Source: Virgisporangium aurantiacum
Lineage (GTDB): Bacteria; Actinomycetota; Actinomycetes; Mycobacteriales; Micromonosporaceae
NCBI RefSeq assembly: GCF_016863635.1
Contig: NZ_BOPG01000037.1
Span: 176,288-240,287, forward strand
Direction: 5' to 3'
Length of the DNA stretch: 64,000 nucleotides
Below, piece after piece: positions 1-8,523 of this stretch (positions are counted from its first letter, which is position 1; the number at the start of each line of letters is the position of its first letter). The notes beneath the pieces were generated by a model, which was not told the DNA's origin, did no database searches, and saw only the letters and a program-made list of their open reading frames with translations. The translations under genes and the position numbers were made by a program.

Positions 1-2
1 TG

Positions 3-974
3 TTCAACTCCAACGACAGCCACTGGGTGGTCCACCAGACCCAGCGCCTCACCGGCTTCTCGCCGCTGCAGGGCTCGGAGGAGGCGCCGCTGTCGGTCCG
101 CACCCGGCAGAACCTCCGGCTGATCAACGGCCGCGAGCCGGGCACGGTCGACTCGCGGGGCCGGTTCACCGTGGCCGGGCTGGGTAACGCGATCCTGTCC
201 GGCACCACGTACACGGCCGACGAACTGGCCGCGTCCACCGTCACCGCCTGCCGCGCCCGCGGCGCCACCCCGGTCACCGTCGACGGCACGGCCGTCGACC
301 TGCGTCCGGGCTGCGACGTCCTGGCATCCTGGGACAAGCGGTTCGAGCTGGCCAGCCGGGGGGCGGCGCTGTGGCGGGAGACGATCTTCTCCGTCACGGC
401 GCTGAGCCCGTCGGCGCTTTCCGAAGCCGGCCCGCTGTTCGGCGTCCAATATGATCCTGCCAACCCGACGAACACGCCGCGCGGTGCGCCGGCCGATCCG
501 ATGCCGCTGCTGGAAGGGCTCGCCCGGGCCATGGTCCGGATGCGATCGTTGGGATTCGCGCTGAACGTGCGGATGGACGCCGTGCAGTACACGTTGAAGG
601 GCGCCGACCGGATCCCGGTCCCCGGCTCCACCGAAGACGTGGGCATCGCCAACATGGCCGAGTACTCCGCCGCTCCGGGCACGTCTCTGGAGCCGGTCTT
701 CGACGCCGGCCCGCCGGTGCCCGGCTCCGACCTGACGAACAAGGGCTACGTCATCAACTACGGTTCCAGCTTCCTGCTGACCATCGGCTACACGGCGCAG
801 GGCCTGGACGCCAAGTGCATCCTGACGTTCAGCGAGTCCATCGACCCCGGGTCGCCGAACTTCGCCGACCAGACCCGCCTGTGGTCCCAGAAGAAACTCC
901 GCGACTGCAAGTACACCGAAGCCTCGATCTCCCAGGACCCCGCCCTATCCATCAAGGTGGTCGTCCAGGCCTGA
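3..974 (+). CDS. Penicillin acylase / AHL-acylase family protein, C-terminal part
   Basis: These are the last 323 codons of a gene that starts before the window. The first visible residues, FNSNDSHW, match the Asn-rich substrate-side segment of the beta chain of Ntn-hydrolase acylases (penicillin acylase / PvdQ / AhlM family). The catalytic N-terminal Ser of the beta chain would lie upstream and cannot be seen. Such enzymes are exported, cut themselves into alpha and beta chains, and hydrolyse amide-linked acyl groups from beta-lactams, acyl-homoserine lactones or lipopeptides. The substrate cannot be told from this part. An in-frame GTG at 27 is internal, not the start. The gene stops 16 nt before a long hairpin. 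Confidence 0.75.
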   Translation, partial: FNSNDSHWVVHQTQRLTGFSPLQGSEEAPLSVRTRQNLRLINGREPGTVDSRGRFTVAGLGNAILSGTTYTADELAASTVTACRARGATPVTVDGTAVDLRPGCDVLASWDKRFELASRGAALWRETIFSVTALSPSALSEAGPLFGVQYDPANPTNTPRGAPADPMPLLEGLARAMVRMRSLGFALNVRMDAVQYTLKGADRIPVPGSTEDVGIANMAEYSAAPGTSLEPVFDAGPPVPGSDLTNKGYVINYGSSFLLTIGYTAQGLDAKCILTFSESIDPGSPNFADQTRLWSQKKLRDCKYTEASISQDPALSIKVVVQA

Positions 975-989
975 CCCCGTAGGTCTGCT

Positions 990-1045
990 CGCCGATCTTG
1001 GACTCCCGACGGTGCCACGGCACCCCAAGGAGTCCAAGATCGGCG
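990..1045. repeat. Perfect 17-bp inverted repeat (hairpin), CGATCTTG family
   Basis: Arms 990-1006 (CGCCGATCTTGGACTCC) and 1029-1045 are perfect reverse complements around a 22-nt loop. The loop itself contains GGTGCC-AC-GGCACC (1011-1024). It sits between the convergent ends of the acylase and permease-acetyltransferase genes, so it could act as a bidirectional terminator. There is no T-tract, and the CGATCTTG core recurs in the tandem hairpins at 42.4 kb, which suggests a dispersed repeat. Confidence 0.7.
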
Positions 1046-1114
1046 TGTGCCTGGGGCAAGGGCGGGCGCCGGTTCCCTGGCTCGGAGGGGGAACCGGCGC
1101 CCGCGTTCGTCGGT

Positions 1115-3361
1115 CTACCGGCTGAACGAGCCTGACGCGATCGCCAACTGCTGGGTCGGTTGCTGGGTCGGGCGCAGTGAGCGGGGCGCGCGGTGCATCG
1201 GCCAGATCGGTGGGCCGCCGTCGGGGAGTTGGATCATTGTTTCCACCGCGTAGCCGTGGCGGAGGTAGAGGTCACGGTTGCGGAGGTCGTTGGCCTCCAG
1301 GTAGGTGGGGATGCCGGCGGCGTCGGCCCGGGCGTGGTGACGGGCGAGCAGCGCGCTGCCGATCCCCAGGTTCTGCTTGTCCGGGCGCACGGCGAGGAAC
1401 GCCAGATAGTGGTGCGGGTGGATCGGGTGGTGCACCTCGAGTGCGGCGTCGAGTTCGCGTACCCGGTCGAACGAGGAGCCGCACACGTCCTTCAGCCGCA
1501 GGTCGTAGTCGCGCGGGGGCGGGATCGACCGTGTGAACGGGAACCACAGGGCGACGCCGAGCAGGTCGCCGCTGCCGGGATCGACGGTCGCGTACACCTC
1601 GCCGTGCTGCACGGCGTGGTCGACGAAGATCTCGAAGTACGCGGGGCTGCTCTCCTGGCGTCCGACCGGATCGGGCAGCAGCCAGCGGGCCACCGCCTGC
1701 TCGCCGATGGTGCCGGCGAGAAGCGCGCAGACCTCGTCGGTGCTCACGGGTTCGACGTCGCGGATGACGACCTCCTTGATGTCGTAGCCGAGCGGCTTGC
1801 GGCCCTCGTGGCCGTTGGACACAGCGCTTCCGTTCGTACGGTTGCCGTTCACGCGCGGGATCGCGTGCTGGGCGCCGCTGCCCGCCGGTCCCGGATTCGC
1901 CGTCGGTGGCCGGAAGTCCGCGCCGCGGCCGATCGCGGCGTACACCTCGGGACGCGCGGCGCGCATGATCAGGGCCCAGATGAAGCCCAGCGTCGCGGTG
2001 ACGGCGTAGGCGGCCGGGAACAGCCAGTTGAAGATCGAGTCGCCCGGCACGCCGAGCAGGTCACCGAGGCCGATGATCGTCGCCAGCAGGATGACGCTCA
2101 GGAACACGAACGCGATGAACGGGGCGATGCGGCCGCGCCACACGTTCTCCAGCCGGTTGCGGATGAAGAAGACCATGACCGCCAGCGACGCGCCCCACAT
2201 GAGGATCAGCACGCCCAGGCCGCCGGCCGTGGTCAGCCACGCGAACAGGTACACCAGCGGGTCGAGGCCGAAGGACGCGTAGGTGATCAGGACGCCGAGC
2301 GCGAAGACGCTCTGGGTGATCGAGCCGAGCAGCGGCGCGCCGGTGCGCGGGTGCGTGCGTCCCCACGCCGAGGGCAGCACGCGCTCGCGGCCGAGAGCGA
2401 ACTGGTACCGGGCCACGGCCGCGTGGAAGGCGAGCAGCGCGGCGAACACGCTGGTGAGGAACAGCACGTAACCGATCTGCACGAGAATGGCCGGCACGTG
2501 CGGCCCCACCAGGTTGAAGACGAGGTCGGTCTGGTCGCTCTGCGCCGAGGCGACGATCTTGTCGGGGCCGGCGCTGACCGACATCGCCCACGCCGAGAGC
2601 GCGCACAGCAGACCGGGCAGCAGCACGGCCCACTGGGTGGCGCGGGAGATCGTCCGCTTCGGGTCCTTGGCCTCCTCCGACAGCACGACCGTCGCCTCGA
2701 AGCCGACGAACCCGGCGATCGCGACCACCAGCAGCGCGGCGAACTCGGGCCGGAGCATGCCGGCGGGCGCGAAGGCCTCGTAGCTCACCGTCCCGTTGGC
2801 CGGGTGCAGGATCATCACGAGGTCGTAGACGAGCACCAGCGTGATCTCGGCGACCAGCAGCACGGCGAGCACCTTGCCGCTGAGGTCGACCCACAGCAGG
2901 CCGAGGATCGACACCAGTGCCCAGGCCACGAGCGCGCACGCGAACCAGCCGTAGTGCAGGCCGGCCGCCTCCAGGATCCCGGACGCCACCACCCCGAACA
3001 GACCGAACAGGCCGATCTGCATCACCGCGTACGCGGGCAGCGCGACGAACGCCGCGCCCACGCCGGTGACCCGGCCCAGCCCCTGTGCGATGTAGGAGTA
3101 GAAGGCGCCGGAGTTCACGATGTGCCGGCTCATCGCCACGAACCCGATCGTGAAGATCGCGAGGATCGCGGCGGCGACGAGGTACGACAACGGCACCACC
3201 GTGCTGCCCACCACCGCGTAGATCGTGGTGACCGCACCGAGGATCACCGTCAGCGGTGCCGCGCCGGCGACCCCGAAGAACACCACCGAGGGGACGCCGA
3301 GCCGGTCGCGGGCGAGCGCCCGCGTCACGATGTCGGGTCCGGCAGGCTCTGGTCGCGTCAT
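1115..3361 (-). CDS. APC-superfamily permease fused to a C-terminal GNAT acetyltransferase
   Basis: 748 residues from ATG 3361, which follows GGAGG with good spacing; longer upstream starts lack this. Residues about 15-480 form a 12-helix-type permease of the amino acid-polyamine-organocation superfamily. A Gly/Asn-rich hydrophilic linker follows (about 500-560). The C-terminal 190 residues are a GNAT domain with acetyl-CoA-binding motif A (Q-N-L-G-I-G at about 663-668) and the downstream LYLRHGY segment. The permease half should import an amino acid or amine; the GNAT half would acetylate an amine in the cytosol. Coupling of uptake to acetylation is inference. The fusion is in one uninterrupted frame, so it is not an annotation artefact. 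Confidence 0.85.
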   Translation of the reverse strand: MTRPEPAGPDIVTRALARDRLGVPSVVFFGVAGAAPLTVILGAVTTIYAVVGSTVVPLSYLVAAAILAIFTIGFVAMSRHIVNSGAFYSYIAQGLGRVTGVGAAFVALPAYAVMQIGLFGLFGVVASGILEAAGLHYGWFACALVAWALVSILGLLWVDLSGKVLAVLLVAEITLVLVYDLVMILHPANGTVSYEAFAPAGMLRPEFAALLVVAIAGFVGFEATVVLSEEAKDPKRTISRATQWAVLLPGLLCALSAWAMSVSAGPDKIVASAQSDQTDLVFNLVGPHVPAILVQIGYVLFLTSVFAALLAFHAAVARYQFALGRERVLPSAWGRTHPRTGAPLLGSITQSVFALGVLITYASFGLDPLVYLFAWLTTAGGLGVLILMWGASLAVMVFFIRNRLENVWRGRIAPFIAFVFLSVILLATIIGLGDLLGVPGDSIFNWLFPAAYAVTATLGFIWALIMRAARPEVYAAIGRGADFRPPTANPGPAGSGAQHAIPRVNGNRTNGSAVSNGHEGRKPLGYDIKEVVIRDVEPVSTDEVCALLAGTIGEQAVARWLLPDPVGRQESSPAYFEIFVDHAVQHGEVYATVDPGSGDLLGVALWFPFTRSIPPPRDYDLRLKDVCGSSFDRVRELDAALEVHHPIHPHHYLAFLAVRPDKQNLGIGSALLARHHARADAAGIPTYLEANDLRNRDLYLRHGYAVETMIQLPDGGPPIWPMHRAPRSLRPTQQPTQQLAIASGSFSR

Positions 3362-3610
3362 TTTCACTGGCCTCCAGGCATGGATGTTGGAATTGCGCCC
3401 CCGCCGGATCAGGTGGTGGCGCCCGCGTGAACCCAAAGTGATGGTTCGGCTTCGTACCGTGATGCGCTTGCCTTGTTCACGCGCCAGCACGGCAAGGGGT
3501 TCATTGCTCACGCGATCGCCCCGCTTCGCGGTGCGATGCGCTCCCGTGCTCCCGCGGCAAGCCGCGTGAGCAGAGCGCTGAGCCGATGGTTCGCTCGCAC
3601 AAGTGCTCGC

Positions 3611-4366
3611 TCACCGGCGGCCCGCCGCTAACACGGATCCGACGGCGGCCTCGGTGTGGTCGACCAGCTCGCGGAGATCCGTGGGCAGGGACTCCACGAC
3701 GGAGTGCAGGTGACCCAGGCCGGGCCGGTGCACCGGGAGGTCCCACAACACGTGCCGGGTGAGACCGGTCGCGGCGACGAGGCCGGAGAGGGCCCGGTCG
3801 GTGATGTCCACGACGCGGCCCTGGACCAGGATGTTCGCCAGGCGCACCTGGATCCATGCGGCCTGGTTGCGCTGGTCGGAGTTCATCGGCAGGTACAGGG
3901 TGTGCGTGCTGAGGAGCCGCCGGCGGACCACCGGCTCCACCACGCCCGCACGGATCAGCCGCTCGCCGACCCGGTCGGCGGCGTCCTGGGCCAGGAACGC
4001 CAGCCACGTCCGGAGCTCACGGTGGTGGCGCTGGGCGATCAGGAGATCGAGGACGTCGTGGGCGAGCGCGTCCCCGGGTGGTTCCGGGTTGACGACGAAC
4101 AGCTCGCCGTCCACGGCCCGCACCCGGCCCTGCATCATCAGTTCGCCCAGAAGTGCGGCGGCCAGGCCGAGGCCGGTCGCCCGTGGATGCAGACGGGACT
4201 TTCCGGTTCGGTCTTCATGTGCGATCAGGAAGAACTGGTCAGCCAGCAACGCCGCCACGCCCCCTTTGACCACTGCGGTGGCAGGTGCCGATCCCCGTCG
4301 CCTGTTGCGCCGGGTAATCGGTTGCTTGCGCAAGATTGATTCTTGTGCGATGTGACGGGAAGACAT
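3611..4366 (-). CDS. GPP34 (GOLPH3/VPS74-like) family protein
   Basis: 251 residues. After a basic, poorly conserved N-terminus, the core (about 37-251) shows the GPP34 pattern: LLADQFFLIAHEDRTGK near the start, an alternating helical body and LPTDLRELVDHTEAAVGSV near the end. Eukaryotic GOLPH3 binds phosphatidylinositol-4-phosphate on Golgi membranes. Actinobacteria carry many soluble GPP34 proteins of unknown job, often near signalling or envelope genes. The start is uncertain: GTG codons at 4273 and 4258 would give a protein beginning closer to the conserved core. It is transcribed away from the protease operon and toward the permease gene, with 249 bp in between. Confidence 0.75.
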   Translation of the reverse strand: MSSRHIAQESILRKQPITRRNRRRGSAPATAVVKGGVAALLADQFFLIAHEDRTGKSRLHPRATGLGLAAALLGELMMQGRVRAVDGELFVVNPEPPGDALAHDVLDLLIAQRHHRELRTWLAFLAQDAADRVGERLIRAGVVEPVVRRRLLSTHTLYLPMNSDQRNQAAWIQVRLANILVQGRVVDITDRALSGLVAATGLTRHVLWDLPVHRPGLGHLHSVVESLPTDLRELVDHTEAAVGSVLAAGRR

Positions 4367-4466
4367 CCGCCAGGTGGCGTACGGCCAAGTGGACGAGATC
4401 GAAAACGCACGTCAGGTCCGCTGCCGGCGCGGCAAATTTATGTCTTTCGCTTCATCGATGGACGGG

Positions 4467-4472
4467 TATTGT
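4467..4472 (+). promoter_or_regulatory. -10-like TATTGT, leaderless promoter of protease operon
   Basis: TATTGT lies exactly 7 nt before the GTG at 4480 and no Shine-Dalgarno is visible. This is the actinobacterial arrangement for a leaderless transcript starting at or next to the start codon. Confidence 0.5.
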
Positions 4473-4479
4473 CGGCACA

Positions 4480-6444
4480 GTGCATGCGAGTCATGGCAGT
4501 CAGTCATGGCCGGTGCGTATCCGCGAGCTCTCCGGCGGGCTGCTGGGTGCCGGCATCCTGCTCGGCGATCGCCACGTTCTGACCTGCGCACACGTGCTCA
4601 CCAACGGCGTGTCGGGCACCGGTGCCGGCGGACGGTTCGCGGTGGATCTCGTGGGGCGACCCGGCTGGCCACCGGTCCCCGCGACGGTCGTTCCGGGCTG
4701 CTGGATCCCGCCGGCCGACGATGGTCGCGGCGACCTCGCGCTGCTGCTCCTCGACCCGTCCGCCGCCCTGCCCGCCGGCCTGTCCGGTGCCCGGCTGCGG
4801 GCGCTCTCGCTGAGTTGGCAGCGGGCGGTGTACACGTTCGGTTTCCCGGCCGGGCTCGCCCACGGCGTCTACGTCCGGGCGGTCCTCGCCGGCCAGGCCG
4901 GCCCGGGTCGCGAGTGGGTGCAGATGGACGGGCGCGACTCGCGCAGTCCCATCCGGGCCGGGTTCAGCGGGTCCGGCGTGGTCGACGAGCAGACCGGCGA
5001 CGTGCTCGGCATGGTGGTCTCGGCCTGGTCCGACCCGCGGGCCGGCCTGTCGTGGATGATCCCGGCCGAGACGATCCGCGGCTACCTGCCCCGCGTCGGC
5101 GAGTGGATGACCGGCGACTCCTCGGCCGACGGATCGTTCCTGGCACCGGCTCCGGGGCGGGGTGACGCGGAGACCGACCGCCGGATCGCCGAGTTCTTCG
5201 CCCGCACCCGGCCCGACAACGTCCTGATCCTGGTGACCGGCCCGCCCGCGGCACCGGTCGCGTCGGCGCTGCACGGCGCGGTCAGCCTCGCGCACCGCTC
5301 GCGGTCGGCCGGCCGGGTTTCGGCCGCCGGGTCGGCTCCGCCGGCTGCTGGCACCGGAGCGGCCCCGCCTGCTTTCGCCACCGGGTCGGCTCCGCCGGTG
5401 GGCAGCATCGACCTGGCCGTCGACGCCGCCGGCAGCACCCCCGACGACGTGGTCCGGCGCATCGTCGGCTGGTCGGGGACCGCCCGGCCGGAACCCGCCG
5501 ACGACCTGGACGTGGCCGACCTCGTGGCCGACCTGGCGCCGCGCACGCTCGTGATCAGCGGGATCGACGAGTCGACGGATCCGCGCCGGCTCGTCGCCGA
5601 GGTGATCGGTGCGATCGTCGGCCGGGCCACCGAGCGGGACATGCGGCTGCTGCTGGGCTTCCGGTCCCCGTCCGTCGACCTGCGGCTGGACCTGCTCGCG
5701 CTGCGGATCGCGGAACTGGAGGCCGTCGAGGACGCCGCCGAAGCGGCGTACCGGGCTGCGGCCGGGGTGCTCGCCGACCCGCCACCGGTCCGTCCGCACG
5801 CGGCCGACCTGCGGTTGCGCCTCACCGCTTTGCGGGAGGTCGCCCGCCGGACCGGGGCGGCCGGCCCGGGCGACGTGCCCGGTCGGGACGACGGTCGGGA
5901 CGACGGCCCGGACGACGGCCCGGATGACGGCGCGACCGGCGTGCCCGGCCCGGACGACGGCCCGGACGACGGCCCGGACGACGGCCCGGACGACGGCCCG
6001 GATGACGGTCCGGATGACGGTCCGGATGATGGCGCGGGTGGCGTGCCCGGCGTGCGCGGCCCGGATGACGGTCCGGATGACGGCGTGCCCGGTGTGCCCG
6101 GCCCGGACGATGGTGCGGCTGGCGCGGCCGAGCGGTTCGCCGAGCGGCTCGCCGCCCACGAGCGCGTCGCCGACCGGGCGTTGCGGGTGGCCGCCGGCGT
6201 TCGGGCCGAGCTGGACGGTGCGCTGGCCCGGTACCGGGAACTGCGCGGCCGGCTGACGTCGGAGCGGGCGCTGTCGGTGCGGGACGGGCTGGTCGAGGAC
6301 CTCGTGCTCGGCCAGTTGTACCGCGCGGCGCACGACCTGCTCACGTCCGGACGGTGCGAGCTCGCCGAGGCGGCCCGCGCGGTGGACCGGTTCGTCGACG
6401 AGCGTCGCAGGCGGGGCGCGGCCGGGCCGGAGGCGGGCCGGTGA
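4480..6444 (+). CDS. Trypsin-like serine protease with degenerate NTPase-like and GPDD-repeat region
   Basis: 654 residues from GTG 4480. There is no signal peptide, so the protein is probably cytoplasmic. Residues 10-200 form a trypsin-fold domain with a complete triad: H38 (TCAHV), D85 (GRGDLALL) and S163 (GFSGSG). Residues about 210-420 contain VLILVTGPPAAPVAS and, later, TLVISGIDE, which look like a degenerate Walker A lacking the GKS/T and a Walker B, as in STAND-type ATPases; this reading is inference. Residues about 467-545 are a low-complexity (GPDD)n tract. A helical C-terminus follows. First gene of a five-gene operon; its TGA overlaps the GTG of the kinase gene. Confidence 0.75.
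   Translation: MHASHGSQSWPVRIRELSGGLLGAGILLGDRHVLTCAHVLTNGVSGTGAGGRFAVDLVGRPGWPPVPATVVPGCWIPPADDGRGDLALLLLDPSAALPAGLSGARLRALSLSWQRAVYTFGFPAGLAHGVYVRAVLAGQAGPGREWVQMDGRDSRSPIRAGFSGSGVVDEQTGDVLGMVVSAWSDPRAGLSWMIPAETIRGYLPRVGEWMTGDSSADGSFLAPAPGRGDAETDRRIAEFFARTRPDNVLILVTGPPAAPVASALHGAVSLAHRSRSAGRVSAAGSAPPAAGTGAAPPAFATGSAPPVGSIDLAVDAAGSTPDDVVRRIVGWSGTARPEPADDLDVADLVADLAPRTLVISGIDESTDPRRLVAEVIGAIVGRATERDMRLLLGFRSPSVDLRLDLLALRIAELEAVEDAAEAAYRAAAGVLADPPPVRPHAADLRLRLTALREVARRTGAAGPGDVPGRDDGRDDGPDDGPDDGATGVPGPDDGPDDGPDDGPDDGPDDGPDDGPDDGAGGVPGVRGPDDGPDDGVPGVPGPDDGAAGAAERFAERLAAHERVADRALRVAAGVRAELDGALARYRELRGRLTSERALSVRDGLVEDLVLGQLYRAAHDLLTSGRCELAEAARAVDRFVDERRRRGAAGPEAGR
5882..6115 (+). repeat. 12-nt tandem repeat coding for Gly-Pro-Asp-Asp
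   Basis: Inside the protease gene the unit GGCCCGGACGAC, with GGTCCGGATGAC variants, is repeated in and around 5890-6110. It is broken by short Val-Pro-Gly spacers. It encodes a strongly acidic, presumably disordered stretch. Copy number is expected to vary between strains by slippage; multiples of 12 nt keep the frame. Confidence 0.85.
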
Positions 6445-8504
6445 CCGCCTGTGAACGTACGCCCGGCTGCTCCGGCAACGTCGACGAGTTCGGCTACTGC
6501 GACCGGTGCGGCCTGCCGCCGCTGTCGGTGCTCCCGGGATCGTCGACCCGTGGACCGATGATGCCGCCGCCCAGCCGACGGTGCCACAGCTGCGGCGCCG
6601 ACGTGCCGCCGGAGGCCAGCGGCGAGCACCCGCGCCCGGCCCGGTTCTGCGGGCACTGCGGGACCCGGTACACCTGGGTGCCCGACCTGGCGCCGGGTGA
6701 CCTGGTCGGCGAGCAGTACAAGGTGGAGTACTGCCTGGCGCAGGGCGGCCTCGGCTGGGTGTACCTGGCCGAGGACACCCACCTCGACAACGACGAGGTG
6801 GTGCTGAAGGGCGTCATCGACCAGTCGAACGCGGCCTCGGTGCGCACCGCGGTCTCCGAGCGGCGGTTCCTCACCACGTTGCACCACCACAATCTCGTGC
6901 GCATCCGCGACTTCGCGATCCACACCGATCCGTTCACCGGCCGGCAGACCGGCTACATCGTGATGGAGTACCTGCGCGGCCCGGCGTTGAGCGAACTCGG
7001 CGCGCTGCCCCTCGACGCCGTTCTGGGGTACGGGCAGGAGATCCTCGCCGCGCTCGACTACGTGCACGGGCGCGGCCTGCTGTACACCGACATGAAGCCG
7101 AGCAACGTGATCCGCACCGCCGACCGGTGCAAGTTGATCGACATCGGCAGCGTGGTGTCCGCCGCCGACCCGGGCACCGAGTTCGTCCGCACGCCCGGCT
7201 TCTACGACAACGGCGACGGGCCCACCGTCCGCTCCGATCTGTACGCGGTGGGCGTCACGTTGGCGGACCTTTTCCCGGCCGCCGGGGCCGCCGCGGTGGG
7301 CGACGCGCACCGGTTCGGGGTGGAGCCGTTCCGCCGCCTCGTCGGCCGGGCCACCCACGAAGACCGCGCCCGCCGGTTCGGGTCCGCGGCGGAGATGGCG
7401 GCACAGGTCGCGGGCGTCCTGCGCGACGTGCTGCCGGACCGCGTCCGGCTCGGACGACCGGAGACGTCGGAGCTGTTCACCCAGTCGGCCGACCTGCTCG
7501 ACGACGGGCTCGGCGCGGTGCCGCCGTTGCGCACGTGGACCGGCCCGGCGGACGCGGAGCGGTTCCGGCCCGGGCAACCGGACGGGCCCGCCGTGGCCGT
7601 GGGCCTGCCGACGCCCCGGACGGCGGCCGGCGACGCGAACGCCGTGGTGCTCGACTCGCTCGGCGCCGTCGAGCCGGCCGAGCTCCTGGAGAAGCTGACC
7701 AAGCTGACCACCTCGATGGAGGTGGAACTGGTCCGCTGCCGGGCGCTGCTGCGGCTCGGCCGGCTCGACGAGGCCGACGCGGCGGTCGTCCGGGCCGGTG
7801 CCGACCTCGCGCCGGAGTCGCCGCACCGGTGGCGGATCATGTGGCACCACGGGCTGCTCGCGCTGGCCCGCGACGATCCGGCCGTCGCCGCGGCCCGGTT
7901 CGACGACGTGTACGCCGACCTGCCGGGGGAGTGCCCGCCCCGGCTGGCGCGGGCCTACTGCGCGGAACGCACGGGCGACACCGACGTCGCCGACGACCTG
8001 TACCGGTCGGTGTGGCGGCGCGACCGGCTGCAGGCCAGCGCGGCGTTCGGGCTGGCCCGGCTGCGGCTCGCCACGGGTGCGCGGGACGCGGCGGTGGCCT
8101 TCCTGGACGCGGTGCCCCGGGTGTCGAGCCACTACGACGCGTCCCGGATCGCCGCGGTGCGGATCCTCGCCGGCCGGCTCGGCGCGGAGCTGCCGCAGGC
8201 CGACCACCTCAACCGGGCGGCCACCCGCACGGCGGCGTTGCGGCTCGACGGCGGCGACCGGAACGGCCCCGCCCGGCAACGCCTGATCACGGTTATCCGG
8301 CAGGGCGCGCTCGACCGGGTGCGCGAGCACGGTCCGGTCGGGCTCAGCCGCGGTGCGGTGTTCGGCTCGCCGTCGTCGGAGCGGGCGATCCGGGTGCACC
8401 TCGAGGCGTCGTTCCGGTCGCTGGCGACGCAGGCCACCACGGCGAACGACCACGGCGTCCTGATCGACCGGGCGAACGAGGTGCGCCCGTGGAGCCGACG
8501 ATGA
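6441..8504 (+). CDS. pknG: PknG-type serine/threonine protein kinase with zinc ribbons and TPRs
   Basis: 687 residues. The GTG start at 6441 overlaps the protease stop (GTGA), implying translational coupling. Two Cys pairs (C4/C10/C20/C23 and C48/C51/C70/C73) form zinc-ribbon or rubredoxin-like knuckles, as in mycobacterial PknG. The kinase domain (about 93-330) has the PknG-style Gly-loop AQGGLGWVYLA, ATP Lys K123 (VVLKG), catalytic loop YTDMKPSN (D217, N222) and KLIDIG (D234) in place of DFG. The C-terminal half is tetratricopeptide-like. Mycobacterial PknG phosphorylates GarA to tune 2-oxoglutarate metabolism in response to amino acids. The target here is not in the window. Confidence 0.9.
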   Translation: MTACERTPGCSGNVDEFGYCDRCGLPPLSVLPGSSTRGPMMPPPSRRCHSCGADVPPEASGEHPRPARFCGHCGTRYTWVPDLAPGDLVGEQYKVEYCLAQGGLGWVYLAEDTHLDNDEVVLKGVIDQSNAASVRTAVSERRFLTTLHHHNLVRIRDFAIHTDPFTGRQTGYIVMEYLRGPALSELGALPLDAVLGYGQEILAALDYVHGRGLLYTDMKPSNVIRTADRCKLIDIGSVVSAADPGTEFVRTPGFYDNGDGPTVRSDLYAVGVTLADLFPAAGAAAVGDAHRFGVEPFRRLVGRATHEDRARRFGSAAEMAAQVAGVLRDVLPDRVRLGRPETSELFTQSADLLDDGLGAVPPLRTWTGPADAERFRPGQPDGPAVAVGLPTPRTAAGDANAVVLDSLGAVEPAELLEKLTKLTTSMEVELVRCRALLRLGRLDEADAAVVRAGADLAPESPHRWRIMWHHGLLALARDDPAVAAARFDDVYADLPGECPPRLARAYCAERTGDTDVADDLYRSVWRRDRLQASAAFGLARLRLATGARDAAVAFLDAVPRVSSHYDASRIAAVRILAGRLGAELPQADHLNRAATRTAALRLDGGDRNGPARQRLITVIRQGALDRVREHGPVGLSRGAVFGSPSSERAIRVHLEASFRSLATQATTANDHGVLIDRANEVRPWSRR

Positions 8505-8523
8505 TCGGGAATGGAGTGGGTCG

